This document shows positions 15,883-23,976 of a stretch of DNA of 44,424 bases, in pieces. This DNA is from a virus, in the IMG/VR virus record IMGVR_UViG_3300021076_000006, positions 1 to 44,424 of that record; one strand, written 5' to 3'. Within the stretch, counting starts at the first letter, position 1. Each line of letters starts with the position of its first letter. Below the pieces are notes generated by a model. The model saw only the letters and a list, made by a program, of their open reading frames with translations. It had not been told where the DNA came from and searched no databases. The position numbers were made by a program, and so were the translations under genes.

Positions 15883-18368
15883 TTCCGTAACTCCGAGTTA
15901 AAGGGGTTGTTAAGTGGAAGTGTAACCACTTTGTCGGAAATGTCAATAAAAGTTTCGGGCGCGTTGTAGTAGCGCATGCCCATTCCATCCTTGCCGACAG
16001 TCCACCCGCGAGCAATTAACCACTGCGATATTTCCTTCGCAGCGAATCGGCGGCCCGTGACTAAAGTGTCGAGCGCGAGGCGTACTGCTGACGATTGGAC
16101 GCGGCGTTTCTCATTGAGTGCAATCTGTTGGCGCAGGATGCCCGGTAGTAGGTCGTCCAAATCAGACAACGGGATACCGTCGCCACGTAACATAGCATCA
16201 TTGTTGTACTCAAACACGGCGCGAGACGCTGCGTTAGCGATGGCATAGTATTTGCTTTCGTCTTCACAGAAGCATTTCTTAGCCTCGGCCAATATCTGCC
16301 GCGCTTCAACTGACCAGTTATCAGACAGGCAACCGCGTGCAAACACCGGATAGAAACGCCGGTTACCAGTTTCGTCCCGATTCGTTTCGTACTTGTTTGC
16401 CGTGCCAAACGGCACAAAGCGGCGCGGGTGCGCTTCTTCGTGCTTCTCGTAGGGTTTGCGGTACACGTCATTATCATCTGTCACCCAGCGCTTAATTTCG
16501 TCTGCGTCGCGCTTGTTCAGCCCAGACATTTCCGCAAGTTCGCAGATAACGGATCGCGCCGCTGCCATGGACATGCGCCGATCTTCCGAAAACGCAACAG
16601 ATGCGGGCGACGGTGCGCCTAACGCTTTAGCTATCTCCCCCACGAAGCGGCTTTTACCGATACCTTGCCGACCTATCAATACGGGGACGACCGGGGCCGT
16701 AATGCCGGGTTTGAGTTGGCGCATGATGATTGCCGCAAAAAACGCTTTAGAAACGATTGGAAGAGCGGGGGCGGGTTCCGCATCAAACGCATCAATAAAA
16801 ACGCTCTGAAGGCGTTCTACGCCGTCCCAAACGGGTAAATTCAGCACAGCGTCTTTCCATGGATCGCGTCGATTCATGTCTGCGAGGGCTTCTATTGCTC
16901 TTTCGACAATGCCCGGCGTGACATTAGCGCAGCCGATACGTGATAAGGCTTCGACTAGCCTGCCCACGGTCGGCACGTCTTGCGTGTCTGCCATGGTGGT
17001 GCAAACGTCAAAAACAGGAAGTGCGTCGATTTCGCGCAGCAGGAGTTCCAGACCGTGCATGACGTTCACGAACGGCGCGGCTTTCTTCGTGGGTTCGGGG
17101 TACTCCACCAAGCCGCACAGTTTCTCTGCGGCTAAGTCCAAGGGGCTAGCAAGGTCGGCAGCAGACGCATTGGTAAATGCAAAGAACTCCTGCAACTTGT
17201 GGGACCACACGCCGGGCGTGTCGCCCATCCGAACAATTTCGGCTTTGGTCGTCAATTTGTCCGACATGTCAGGTCGCCATGTATCGAACGGGTCGGCGCA
17301 ATGCTTACCCAATGCGTCAGCGAGGTTCGAGAGCACTTGCTCAACCGTCACAAACCCGACGCCTGCAACGTACAGGGTCCACGATTTCGGGAGTGCCTTG
17401 TCACCTAGCGCACGCGTAGCGAGCAGCCCGTACCGCTCGCCTTGTTGCGGGTCTAAGCCTGCGGCTATCGCGTTTTGTTTTTGATAGTCAATGGCTATCG
17501 TCTTGGCTTCCCTGCGGCGCGCATTCTTGGCGTTGCGCACAGCAGTAGCGAAACGGCGCTCTTCGATTTCACGAACAGCGGGTAGCAACTGCGCGTCAAG
17601 CATCCCTTCCGCAGTGCGGTACTTCGTGGGTGCGCCGAGCACTTGGGGTGGGCGCTCCACAAAGCGTTGCTCAAAGGGAATATCGCGGGTTACGTCACCG
17701 ACTAAGACCGGGTTTGCTTCAAACATCAAGCGCGAAGGCTGGTAGACCAACGAATCGGACAGTTGCCGGGTGAGTAGCGCTCCGGACTTTGAAATTTTGA
17801 TATGCCCCCGTCCCGCAGCCCACTGCTCGATCTGCATACGCTTCGCTAGTGCGGGGATATCCGTACCCCGCGTGACGGCAACGTAGACGTGTACACCGCG
17901 CAGACCACGCCCTGCTACGAAAGACGACGACGAAGGGCGCGCCACCCGGTGGACGTGCGTGAGCCACGGCGAACACGCCTCGAGCGCGTCCAGCACTGCT
18001 TCAGGCGAATAAAAGCCATCACCTTCCACGTCTACGTCAATCGGGAACAATGCAGGGCCATAAGGAAACACAAACCCCTCATTGGTACGCGCTACTGCGT
18101 CGTGCCGAAAATCTGCCCCGGCGCGGGTGGTCAAGAGCGTGTCGCCAACAGCGGGGATACCGCACGTAATCGCTTGGTTCGACGTGAGCAAATCCAGTAA
18201 CAGCCGCAATGCCGACAAGTTGGGCAGCGTCACAATACGCGCCGTGCCTTCTGTCATGTGCGCAATGGCCGTGCTTTCTACTGCGCCAGCGTCGTTTCGT
18301 TTGAATGTCTTTGTGAGTTCGCAATTCGTCGCAGTGATCTGCGCGAACTGGATGTTGGTTATCTGCAT
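15879..18368 (-). CDS. Primase-helicase (VapE/VirE-type ATPase)
   Basis: 829 aa. The N-terminal ~250 residues resemble an archaeo-eukaryotic-type primase: D111-V-D113 in FPIDVDVEGD and GLRGVHVYV with H160. The C-terminal ATPase matches the VapE/VirE-domain group: Walker A G566-RQGIGKS573, an acidic CELAEMSGLNKRDADEIK block near 609-626, and RFVPFGTANKYETNRDETGN before a conserved RRFYPV. It is the likely replicative primase and helicase/initiator. It is first in the minus-strand replication operon, next to the iteron-containing repeat at 18476, so it may act on that site. Confidence 0.85.
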   Translation of the reverse strand: MQITNIQFAQITATNCELTKTFKRNDAGAVESTAIAHMTEGTARIVTLPNLSALRLLLDLLTSNQAITCGIPAVGDTLLTTRAGADFRHDAVARTNEGFVFPYGPALFPIDVDVEGDGFYSPEAVLDALEACSPWLTHVHRVARPSSSSFVAGRGLRGVHVYVAVTRGTDIPALAKRMQIEQWAAGRGHIKISKSGALLTRQLSDSLVYQPSRLMFEANPVLVGDVTRDIPFEQRFVERPPQVLGAPTKYRTAEGMLDAQLLPAVREIEERRFATAVRNAKNARRREAKTIAIDYQKQNAIAAGLDPQQGERYGLLATRALGDKALPKSWTLYVAGVGFVTVEQVLSNLADALGKHCADPFDTWRPDMSDKLTTKAEIVRMGDTPGVWSHKLQEFFAFTNASAADLASPLDLAAEKLCGLVEYPEPTKKAAPFVNVMHGLELLLREIDALPVFDVCTTMADTQDVPTVGRLVEALSRIGCANVTPGIVERAIEALADMNRRDPWKDAVLNLPVWDGVERLQSVFIDAFDAEPAPALPIVSKAFFAAIIMRQLKPGITAPVVPVLIGRQGIGKSRFVGEIAKALGAPSPASVAFSEDRRMSMAAARSVICELAEMSGLNKRDADEIKRWVTDDNDVYRKPYEKHEEAHPRRFVPFGTANKYETNRDETGNRRFYPVFARGCLSDNWSVEARQILAEAKKCFCEDESKYYAIANAASRAVFEYNNDAMLRGDGIPLSDLDDLLPGILRQQIALNEKRRVQSSAVRLALDTLVTGRRFAAKEISQWLIARGWTVGKDGMGMRYYNAPETFIDISDKVVTLPLNNPFNSELRK

Positions 18369-18475
18369 GTGTTTTCCTGATTATTCGAATTTGAACCAGC
18401 TAGTGCCATGTTGTGTCTTTCTTAAGGAAAAGTAAAATTTGAAAAAACTATCAACTAGCCGAGATCAATAGCTAT

Positions 18476-18872
18476 TTGCGCAGTTGCTTCAAAGAAATGT
18501 ACGGAGGGACGGAGTACGGAGGGAGGTTTTTGAGACCCTGTACACTTTGCGAAAGTAGTAATAAGTACCCTACTTGTTACTACTTTCTTCATCCAGTGCT
18601 TATATAGTAACTCTGTATTCTCCTTCTGTATTTATTATATATTATTAATATTTTATTTAACTACTATACTAAGAAACAGCTACAGAATGCGGGTCGTAGG
18701 CTTATTCAAAGTACGGAGGGAGATAGTTGTCAAAGTACTACTCCCTCCGTACTTCTGTAATTTCCATGTTGCAGCGCACAATAAATAATTAACACTCTGA
18801 CAACGGAGTACGGAGGGAGAAACAACTTCCTGCCGTACCGGCACGGAAGCTGCCGCAAAATGAAATGAGTCC
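18476..18872. repeat. Long repeat copy A: iterons and AT-rich core, candidate origin
   Basis: About 397 bp, repeated at 39302-39698 in the same orientation with ~97% identity. It contains GTACGGAGGGA(G) at 18499-18509, 18514-18525, 18711-18722 and 18808-18819 on the plus strand, and inverted at 18741-18752. The third site and the inverted site form a 14-bp perfect dyad. Between them lies a ~75-bp AT-rich tract (18600-18670, with TTTATTATATATTATTAA). Iterons plus an AT-rich unwinding-like tract fit a replication origin. The location between divergent operons also fits a shared control region. No convincing ORF is present in 18369-18934. Confidence 0.7.
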
Positions 18873-18876
18873 AAAC

Positions 18877-18905
18877 TTTACCAATTCGTTAGAATGTACT
18901 AAGAT
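18877..18905 (+). promoter_or_regulatory. Promoter of the DUF2800-DUF2815 operon
   Basis: TTTACC (18877-18882), 17-bp spacer, TAAGAT (18900-18905), just outside repeat copy A and 30 bp before the DUF2800 ATG. Confidence 0.65.
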
Positions 18906-18934
18906 AAGCGCACCTACAACACAAAGGAGCAAAC

Positions 18935-20125
18935 ATGTCTAATCCAGTAGTCGTGCATTCGAAGTTGTCATTCTCATCGCGCAAGCGTTGGCGCAATTGC
19001 CCTGCGAGTGTGCAGATGTCGGTCGGGTTATCAGACGTTGCTGGCCCTGCCGCATTAGAAGGTACAATTGCGCACGCCGTGGCCGAGTTTTATGTGCGCC
19101 AAAAGTTTAGTTTGGAAGGCGCAGCGGGTGGGGAAGCTCCGATGCAAGCGCCGCCTATTGAGTTAGATCTGAAGGGTAAATCCGTCGAGGATTGGAACGC
19201 AGAGCTGCGCAAACACGGCAAGGCTTACGCCGATTTCATTCAATTGCTGATACCTGAAGGCTATCAAGGGTTTGTCACGATTGAAAAGAAAGTGGCCATC
19301 CCGTCAATATCGGGTCAGTTGTTCGGTACGGCCGATTGCATCGTCTGGGTGCCTGCGCATCATTTACTGATCGTCGTCGATTACAAATACGGGTTTGAAG
19401 ATGTAGCTTGCGGCGACGCGGAAGACACAAACCCGCAACTTGCAGCTTATCTTGTCGCCGCTGCCGAAACGTTTAAGCTGGCCCCTGTACGCATGATGGT
19501 TGCAGTATTTCAGCCGCGGCGCGTTATCGGCGTGGCCGGACAAGCGCTGGAACTTCCCGCCGAGTGGTTGCAACGCGAGCGGTTGTTACTTGCCCAAGAA
19601 GTGGAGCGCACCCACAACCCCGGCGAACCCGTTGCAGGTGAGCATTGCCGCTACTGCCGCGCAAAAGCGGCCTGCCCGCGCACGCACGAAGCCGTCGCAG
19701 GCGCACTGAATAACTACGCAGGGCTGCGCAGTTTGCACGACATGACGGACGACGAAGTTGTGCAGTTGTGGGCAGCGCGCACGGCATTTAAATCGTTTTG
19801 GGAAGACGTTGGGCAGCGCATCGAGAACTTAGCCAAGACGGGCCATCCTGCTATTCAATTGACGACGAAACCGGGGCGGCGCATGTGGCGGGATGCAAAA
19901 GAAGTCGCGCTTACTTTGCTAGCTTACGGCATGCATGACTTGCTAGAACCTAAAGCATTGTCTGAAGTGTACGACCGTTTGCCCGAGGGTCTGCGCGATA
20001 CGCTGATCAAACGCTCGGCAGATCAAAAATCTGTGAAATTGGTTGTGCCTGGGACGCCTTCTGAAGTTGCAAAATTGTTTAAACAGTACTCAAATATTAT
20101 TGACCAAAGCGTAAAACTTGATTAA
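18935..20125 (+). CDS. DUF2800 RecB/Cas4-like nuclease
   Basis: 396 aa, AGGAG ribosome site. PD-(D/E)XK-type core: E42-GTIAH47, GTAD134 and D149-x-K151 (VVDYKYG). Cysteines C22, C238, C241 and C247 are placed as in AddB/Cas4-type [4Fe-4S] clusters. The DUF2800 family is typically next to a DUF2815 ssDNA-binding protein in phages, as here. The likely role is DNA-end processing or recombination-linked replication. Confidence 0.88.
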   Translation: MSNPVVVHSKLSFSSRKRWRNCPASVQMSVGLSDVAGPAALEGTIAHAVAEFYVRQKFSLEGAAGGEAPMQAPPIELDLKGKSVEDWNAELRKHGKAYADFIQLLIPEGYQGFVTIEKKVAIPSISGQLFGTADCIVWVPAHHLLIVVDYKYGFEDVACGDAEDTNPQLAAYLVAAAETFKLAPVRMMVAVFQPRRVIGVAGQALELPAEWLQRERLLLAQEVERTHNPGEPVAGEHCRYCRAKAACPRTHEAVAGALNNYAGLRSLHDMTDDEVVQLWAARTAFKSFWEDVGQRIENLAKTGHPAIQLTTKPGRRMWRDAKEVALTLLAYGMHDLLEPKALSEVYDRLPEGLRDTLIKRSADQKSVKLVVPGTPSEVAKLFKQYSNIIDQSVKLD

Positions 20126-20189
20126 TATTGAACTATCCGCTGTGGCGGGTTTATTGAAGTGTCTATTAACTTAATCTAAAGGTTCTCTC

Positions 20190-20837
20190 ATGTCTATCAC
20201 TGACCACGTTGCAATTTTGGCTAACTCCGCATTGGCTACCCCGTTGGCTAATAAACTGAAAGACGGCCACCCACTCGAACATTTTGCCTTGTTAGCTTTT
20301 GCCCCCGATGCGCAAGTTGATTTGCTCGCGATGATCACTGAACGTGCTACTGCATCGTTTGGTGCACTACACCCGGATATCAGCTTGTCAGTAGAAACAA
20401 ACGCATCCCGCAAGAAACCATTGCCCGGCATTCCTGGCGACTGGCTCGTCGTGCGGGGTGTGTCGCGCTTTGCCCCAGAAATTTACGGCGCAGACGGGGT
20501 GCAGGTTACTATCACGCCTGAAAGCACAAATGCGATTCGGCAGTTGTTTTATGCAGGTCGTCGCGTTCGCGTCACACTGGCGGCGTGGGCTTGGTCGCAC
20601 CCGTCCGGCAAGCGCGGCATTTCATTTAACCTGAATGGCATCATGGACGCAGGCCCAGGAGAACGTTTGCCGATTGGTAACAACTCTGGTGCCGCGTTTG
20701 CAGGCCACGCACAGCAAGGGCAACCCGCACCGCAACAGGCAACAGCTAATCCGTTTGGGGGCGCACAACAGGCAACAGCTAATCCTTTTGCGCAAGCGGC
20801 CAACGCGCCGCAATCAGCAAACCCGTTCGCCAAGTAG
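20190..20837 (+). CDS. DUF2815-like ssDNA-binding protein
   Basis: 215 aa. Residues 1-155 contain a beta-rich core with DWLVVRGVSRFAPEIYG and GRRVRVTLAAWAW, the pattern of DUF2815 OB-fold ssDNA-binding proteins. Residues ~165-215 are a disordered Gln/Ala/Pro tail with three NPF motifs, two in a duplicated 20-bp segment (20733-20752 and 20766-20785). The very end is NPFAK and not the acidic tip of classical SSBs. It partners the DUF2800 nuclease upstream. A strong terminator follows. Confidence 0.8.
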   Translation: MSITDHVAILANSALATPLANKLKDGHPLEHFALLAFAPDAQVDLLAMITERATASFGALHPDISLSVETNASRKKPLPGIPGDWLVVRGVSRFAPEIYGADGVQVTITPESTNAIRQLFYAGRRVRVTLAAWAWSHPSGKRGISFNLNGIMDAGPGERLPIGNNSGAAFAGHAQQGQPAPQQATANPFGGAQQATANPFAQAANAPQSANPFAK

Positions 20838-20869
20838 TCCAGTACATTCACCCGGACGATATACCGTAA

Positions 20870-20895
20870 CAACAACCCGCTTCGGCGGGTTGTTG
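20870..20895 (+). terminator. Terminator after the ssDNA-binding protein gene
   Basis: Perfect 11-bp stem CAACAACCCGC / GCGGGTTGTTG with a TTCG loop, followed by CGTTTG. The T-run is short, but the stem is strong and it lies directly before a new promoter. Confidence 0.75.
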
Positions 20896-20932
20896 CGTTT
20901 GTGCGACGTGTGCATTTATTTACGAAAAGGGC

Positions 20933-20961
20933 TTTACTTTGCCTTTACGTTAGCTTAATAT
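20933..20961 (+). promoter_or_regulatory. Promoter of the small gene + alanine-rich copy 1 unit
   Basis: TTTACT (20933-20938), 17-bp spacer containing TTACGTT, TAATAT (20956-20961). It is nearly identical to the promoter of alanine-rich copy 3 at 71-99. Confidence 0.8.
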
Positions 20962-20994
20962 ACCTACATCGACAAACACAACAGGAGAAATGAA

Positions 20995-21195
20995 ATGCAA
21001 ACAGTCAAAGTGAACGGCGTAGGCGGCGAGTGGATCAAAACAGCGATCAGTGTCGAAGGTAAAGAATGCCGCCGTGTCAGGGCTCCTGACGGTAGCAAAC
21101 AATATGACTATCAAGGCGCTCGCAGCGTCGTTCGTCTTCGTCATACTAGTAAATTGGCAATCGCCATTGAAGCTGAAATCGTAAAGCAATCGTAA
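20995..21195 (+). CDS. Small hypothetical protein
   Basis: 66 aa, CAGGAG ribosome site, first gene after its own promoter. Basic, probably beta-rich (VKVNGVGGEWIKTAISVEG). No recognised family. It precedes alanine-rich copy 1, as the 70-aa gene precedes copy 2, so a short accessory gene plus the alanine-rich gene may move as a unit. Confidence 0.65.
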   Translation: MQTVKVNGVGGEWIKTAISVEGKECRRVRAPDGSKQYDYQGARSVVRLRHTSKLAIAIEAEIVKQS

Positions 21196-21237
21196 TTAAC
21201 CGGGGCTTCGGACCAAGCTACGACAGGAGCTAAACAA

Positions 21238-21825
21238 ATGAAAACCACATTAAACAAGATCAGAGAGCACAGCCCTTGCGCTGAGGGTTGGGAAAAGCTA
21301 CTGCGCACATTGGGTAAAACGAAAGCAGACAACGAACCCGTCTCCGTCGTCCAGATTCTGGACAGCAACGGATTCGATGATGCGTTGTGGTGTTTGCGTG
21401 CGGTAGAAGGTCATGAACGCGAGATTAGGCTTTATGCGGTCTGGTGCGCTAGGCAGGTGCAACATTTGATGACAGACCAACGCAGCATTAACGCACTTGA
21501 CGTTGCTGAACGCTTTGCAAATGGGGAAGCAACCTATCAAGAGTTAATTGCTGCGTATGAGGCTGCGTATGAGGCTGCGTATGCTGCTGCGGGTGCTGCT
21601 GCGCGGGCTGCGTATGCTGCTGCGTGGGCTGCTGCGCGGGCTGCGGATGCTGCGCGGGCTGCGGATGCTGCGTGGGCTGCTGCTGCGGGTGCGCGGGCGG
21701 CGTGGGCTGCTGCGGATGCTGCGGATGCTGCGGATGCTGCGGATGCTGCGGATGCTGCGGATGCTGCGCAGGAACGCGAATTGCGCCGTGTTTGTGAACT
21801 GGTTGAACAGGAGTTGAACAAATGA
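21238..21825 (+). CDS. Alanine-rich repeat protein, copy 1
   Basis: 195 aa. Residues 1-100 are a conserved domain (MKTTLNKIREHSPCAEGW, QILDSNGFDDALWCLRAVEG, REIRLYAVWCARQVQH) also found in copy 2. Residues ~101-178 are a tract of Ala-Ala dipeptides separated by Tyr, Trp, Arg, Asp or Gly, with six perfect ADA repeats at its end. The C-terminus RRVCELVEQ is conserved in copies 1 and 2. Similar phage proteins exist, some labelled putative immunity proteins, but no function is established that I can name. The tract length differs in every copy. It overlaps the RusA-like gene by 4 bp. Confidence 0.8.
   Translation: MKTTLNKIREHSPCAEGWEKLLRTLGKTKADNEPVSVVQILDSNGFDDALWCLRAVEGHEREIRLYAVWCARQVQHLMTDQRSINALDVAERFANGEATYQELIAAYEAAYEAAYAAAGAAARAAYAAAWAAARAADAARAADAAWAAAAGARAAWAAADAADAADAADAADAADAAQERELRRVCELVEQELNK
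21542..21770 (+). repeat. GCTGCG-based minisatellite in alanine-rich copy 1
   Basis: Interrupted GCT/GCG codon repeat with TAT, TGG, CGG or GAT every third codon. It ends with six perfect 9-bp GCGGATGCT units at 21712-21765. All reading frames are open across it, which produces spurious ORFs on both strands. Confidence 0.9.
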
Positions 21826-22184
21826 ACTCGACTACACTAACGCTACCGTTTCCGCCATCAATGAACAGGCTTTACCGGGCAGTGTGTGGGCGGGTTGTGC
21901 TGTCCAAGGCGGCTAGGGAGTGGGGCATCGCAGCAAAAAACAAGCTGCCATCTGGCAAGGTCAAGCCCTTAACAGGCAGATTAGACGTTCTAATTGAGTT
22001 GCTGCCTCCGAAACGCTTGCAAGGCAAAGCGTGGGACATCGCAAATAGAGAGAAAGTGTTGTGTGACCTACTGACCAAGCAGCGAATCTGGCTAGATGAT
22101 TCGCAAATTGACCGCATCCTGATCATTCGCGGCAATCCAGTAAGCCGCGATGGCGCAGCAGTTGTTCACATAAGGGAGTTGTAA
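21822..22184 (+). CDS. RusA-like Holliday junction resolvase
   Basis: 120 aa. The opening LPFPPSMNRLYRA matches the RusA fold, followed by a WD72-IAN75-REK78 block and W-L-D92-D93-SQID. In E. coli RusA the catalytic acids are in DLDN and DDxQ; here the second Asp of DLDN is Ala (A74) while the Lys and the DDSQ acids remain. Resolving branched replication intermediates before packaging is the expected role. It follows the alanine-rich gene with overlap. Confidence 0.8.
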   Translation: MNSTTLTLPFPPSMNRLYRAVCGRVVLSKAAREWGIAAKNKLPSGKVKPLTGRLDVLIELLPPKRLQGKAWDIANREKVLCDLLTKQRIWLDDSQIDRILIIRGNPVSRDGAAVVHIREL

Positions 22185-22358
22185 ATGGCTACGTTTTGGC
22201 AAATATTTGGTGCGTTTGTTGCGACGCAAATATTTGGTGCGTTCGCCATGACTTTCGTAATGGGCGTCGTCATCGGCGGTTGGTTGTTTATTTTCGACGT
22301 GGTGCCAAAGGTGACAAGCTGGGTAAAATCACTGGCACGCTGCGATAGCCGCAAGTAG
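22185..22358 (+). CDS. Small membrane protein with internal duplication
   Basis: 57 aa, starting immediately after the RusA-like stop with GGGAG upstream. It is mostly hydrophobic, with one long or two short membrane spans (about residues 8-40). It carries a duplicated QIFGAF segment encoded by two CAAATATTTGGTGCGTT copies. The C-terminus is short and basic. It converges on and overlaps the Rz1-like gene end. Function unknown; an exclusion or lysis-accessory role is possible but not shown. Confidence 0.6.
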   Translation: MATFWQIFGAFVATQIFGAFAMTFVMGVVIGGWLFIFDVVPKVTSWVKSLARCDSRK

Positions 22359-22595
22359 CTGACCTTCGTACGCGATCCGTTGCTCCAGCTCGGCTAGCAC
22401 AGCTCGGCCCTTTGTGTACACATCCGCGCCGGGTTGTATCGCATCAAGCGCCCATTGCGGAATCGGTACGGGTTCTATCTTGCAAGCAACTGCAATGGGG
22501 ACTTTTACCTCGACCGGGTCGTGGACGATAGCGGGCTGCGCGGCACAACCAGTCAGAGCTAGCACCATCAGCGCATGATAGATTTTACCTATCAT
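22329..22595 (-). CDS. Rz1: Rz1-like outer-membrane spanin
   Basis: 88 aa. It has a lipoprotein signal: basic-polar start, hydrophobic stretch and lipobox LTGC with Cys17. The mature part is Pro-rich at first (VKVPIAVACKIEPVPIPQW), as in o-spanins. It overlaps the Rz gene by 4 bp (ATGA). Together they would fuse inner and outer membranes in the last step of lysis. It is last in the lysis cassette. Confidence 0.8.
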   Translation of the reverse strand: MIGKIYHALMVLALTGCAAQPAIVHDPVEVKVPIAVACKIEPVPIPQWALDAIQPGADVYTKGRAVLAELEQRIAYEGQLLAAIAACQ

Positions 22596-23023
22596 TTGCG
22601 CACCTTGATAGTTTCGTTAATCAAGTCGTCTAGTGATGCGCAAGCATTGCCGGGTTTGCTCGGTGTTTTAGCTAATGTGCGTTGCGCTGTCGTGTAGCCC
22701 TTCTGCGCGGCGATTTGTGCCTGTGCTTGCGCTTGTGCTACCTGCTTTGCCTTTGCAGCATCAGCGGCCTTCAGTGCGTCTATGGAGGCGTTCTGTTTGG
22801 CTATTGTGGTACTGAATGCGTCGTTTGCATCTTTTAACGCGTTGGCCGAAGCTACGGCACGTTCTGCGCGTCGGTTAGCCGTGTCTAGTTCATGTTGTAG
22901 GCTGGCCACCTCAATAGCGTGTGCAGCGTACAAACCCGCACAAATTGTCACAAACGCAGCAGCGCCAATGATCTTAAATTTTGTGCCGACTGCAAGACCG
23001 GCAAAGCTAGTTAAGATAGACAT
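22592..23023 (-). CDS. Rz: Rz-like inner-membrane spanin
   Basis: 143 aa. It has a single N-terminal membrane anchor (~residues 17-38), then a long Ala/Lys/Gln-rich coiled coil in the periplasm (~40-120), and a Cys-containing C-terminal part. This is the i-spanin layout. The gene starts in the stop of the endolysin gene (TAATG) and overlaps Rz1 by 4 bp. Confidence 0.8.
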   Translation of the reverse strand: MSILTSFAGLAVGTKFKIIGAAAFVTICAGLYAAHAIEVASLQHELDTANRRAERAVASANALKDANDAFSTTIAKQNASIDALKAADAAKAKQVAQAQAQAQIAAQKGYTTAQRTLAKTPSKPGNACASLDDLINETIKVRK

Positions 23024-23526
23024 TACTCACCTCGACATGCGGCACGTTCTGCGCGCCGCCGTTTCATTAACCCGCTACAGTTACTTTCCGCAAGCGAACA
23101 ATCGCGGCGCGGGTTCCCCGTGTATTTATAGCGCAAAAACTGTTCGCAGGCTTCCGGAAATTGTTTGTTGCCGTACATCACACGCAAAGTTGAGCTTTTG
23201 TACGTTTGTACGCCTAAGTTATAGGCAAAATCTACAGCGGCAACTTTCTGCCCGTCCGTCAGCGTGTCGAAGTCCAACGTAGAGTTGCGCACAGCAGTTG
23301 CGTAATCGGCCAAACGATCCGCTAGCAATTGTTTGCACTCGTCTAGCGTGTAACGCCGCATTGGGACTTCAGTATCGCCATAGCAAACAGTTTGCACGTT
23401 TGCACCTAGCTTGTCGTTGTACGGTTTAAGCGAAACGCCTTCATTTGAGCCAGTCAGCGCAACAGCTAACACCGCAGCGGCAGGCCCAATCACTGCGGCC
23501 AGTTTAGCTTTGTCAGCTAGTGCCAT
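23023..23526 (-). CDS. SAR endolysin, GH24 lysozyme
   Basis: 167 aa. Residues ~7-26 are a weakly hydrophobic Ala/Gly-rich signal-anchor-release segment. The T4-lysozyme-type catalytic residues follow: E29, D38 and probably T46 (EGVSLKPYND, then QTVCYG), with D-to-T spacing two residues longer than usual. Later come a VDFAYNLG motif and RRRAERAAC. Muramidase activity on peptidoglycan is expected, with activation on release from the membrane. It overlaps the holin gene by 14 bp. Confidence 0.88.
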   Translation of the reverse strand: MALADKAKLAAVIGPAAAVLAVALTGSNEGVSLKPYNDKLGANVQTVCYGDTEVPMRRYTLDECKQLLADRLADYATAVRNSTLDFDTLTDGQKVAAVDFAYNLGVQTYKSSTLRVMYGNKQFPEACEQFLRYKYTGNPRRDCSLAESNCSGLMKRRRAERAACRGE

Positions 23527-23830
23527 GAGTATTCTCGTTGACAGTCACAGTCACAGTAACTGGGGCGTCTTGTGCAGTAGTAGCGCTTGGTGGTAAGGCA
23601 TTACGGATGTCGCGGTTGGTTCGCCAAGGCTTATACAATCGGTCACGGATCAACACAAAGAGCTGTACTAGCGTGTAGACGATTGTCAGAATTAGCACCC
23701 AATCGCTTAAAGGCACACCGAGAAAGTGCGTTACGCCTGCTACGGCTGCGGGAGTTGCAACGCGTGCGGCCTGTTCGCCAACATCCTGCGCAGTACTCAT
23801 ATCAGCCCCTTTATCGTAGAAAAAATGCAT
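23513..23830 (-). CDS. Holin (pinholin-type candidate) with two possible starts
   Basis: 105 aa from the ATG at 23830 or 95 aa from the ATG at 23800. Both starts have a ribosome site: AGGAG eight bases before the first and AAAGGGG five bases before the second. There is a weak Ala/Gly-rich hydrophobic segment (ATPAAVAGVTHFLGV), then a strong span (WVLILTIVYTLVQLFVLI), then a basic turn and a disordered Thr/Val tail. The extension MHFFYDKGAD adds charged residues, as in dual-start holin/antiholin genes. Pairing with a SAR endolysin fits a pinholin. Confidence 0.75.
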   Translation of the reverse strand: MHFFYDKGADMSTAQDVGEQAARVATPAAVAGVTHFLGVPLSDWVLILTIVYTLVQLFVLIRDRLYKPWRTNRDIRNALPPSATTAQDAPVTVTVTVNENTHGTS

Positions 23831-23895
23831 GTTTGCCGCTCCTGTCGTCGCTGGATGGGCCTAGGTTAGCAGGTCTGCGCCTCGCTGGCTCAATT

Positions 23896-23974
23896 GTAAC
23901 ACCTTGTTACTATCAGGGAAAACCTGAGTTAACATACTTTGTGGCGCATTTGTCTACCGCGTGAGCAAATGCGC
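23896..23974. promoter_or_regulatory. Inverted repeats upstream of the lysis cassette
   Basis: Three small dyads in the 146-bp gap: GTAACACCTTGTTAC (23896-23910), TCAGG/CCTGA (23913-23927) and a 9-bp stem GCGCATTTG (23944-23952) / CAAATGCGC (23966-23974) just after the tail-chaperone stop. The last could be a weak terminator (no T-run). The first resembles an operator. No convincing sigma-70 promoter is visible. Confidence 0.4.
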
Positions 23975-23976
23975 GA

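Noticed and set aside
18680-18874. 64-codon minus-strand ORF, with a matching 65-codon ORF at 39528-39725
   Set aside because: The two look conserved only because both lie in the duplicated non-coding repeat. They have no ribosome site, and their ends differ at the repeat borders.
21542-21770. CRISPR-like array
   Set aside because: The repeats are 9-bp coding units without spacers.
21537-21821. Long ORFs in other frames and on the opposite strand of the alanine tract (also at 37579-37868)
   Set aside because: GCN repeats are open in all frames; composition is pure repeat, and the conserved head and tail define the real frame.
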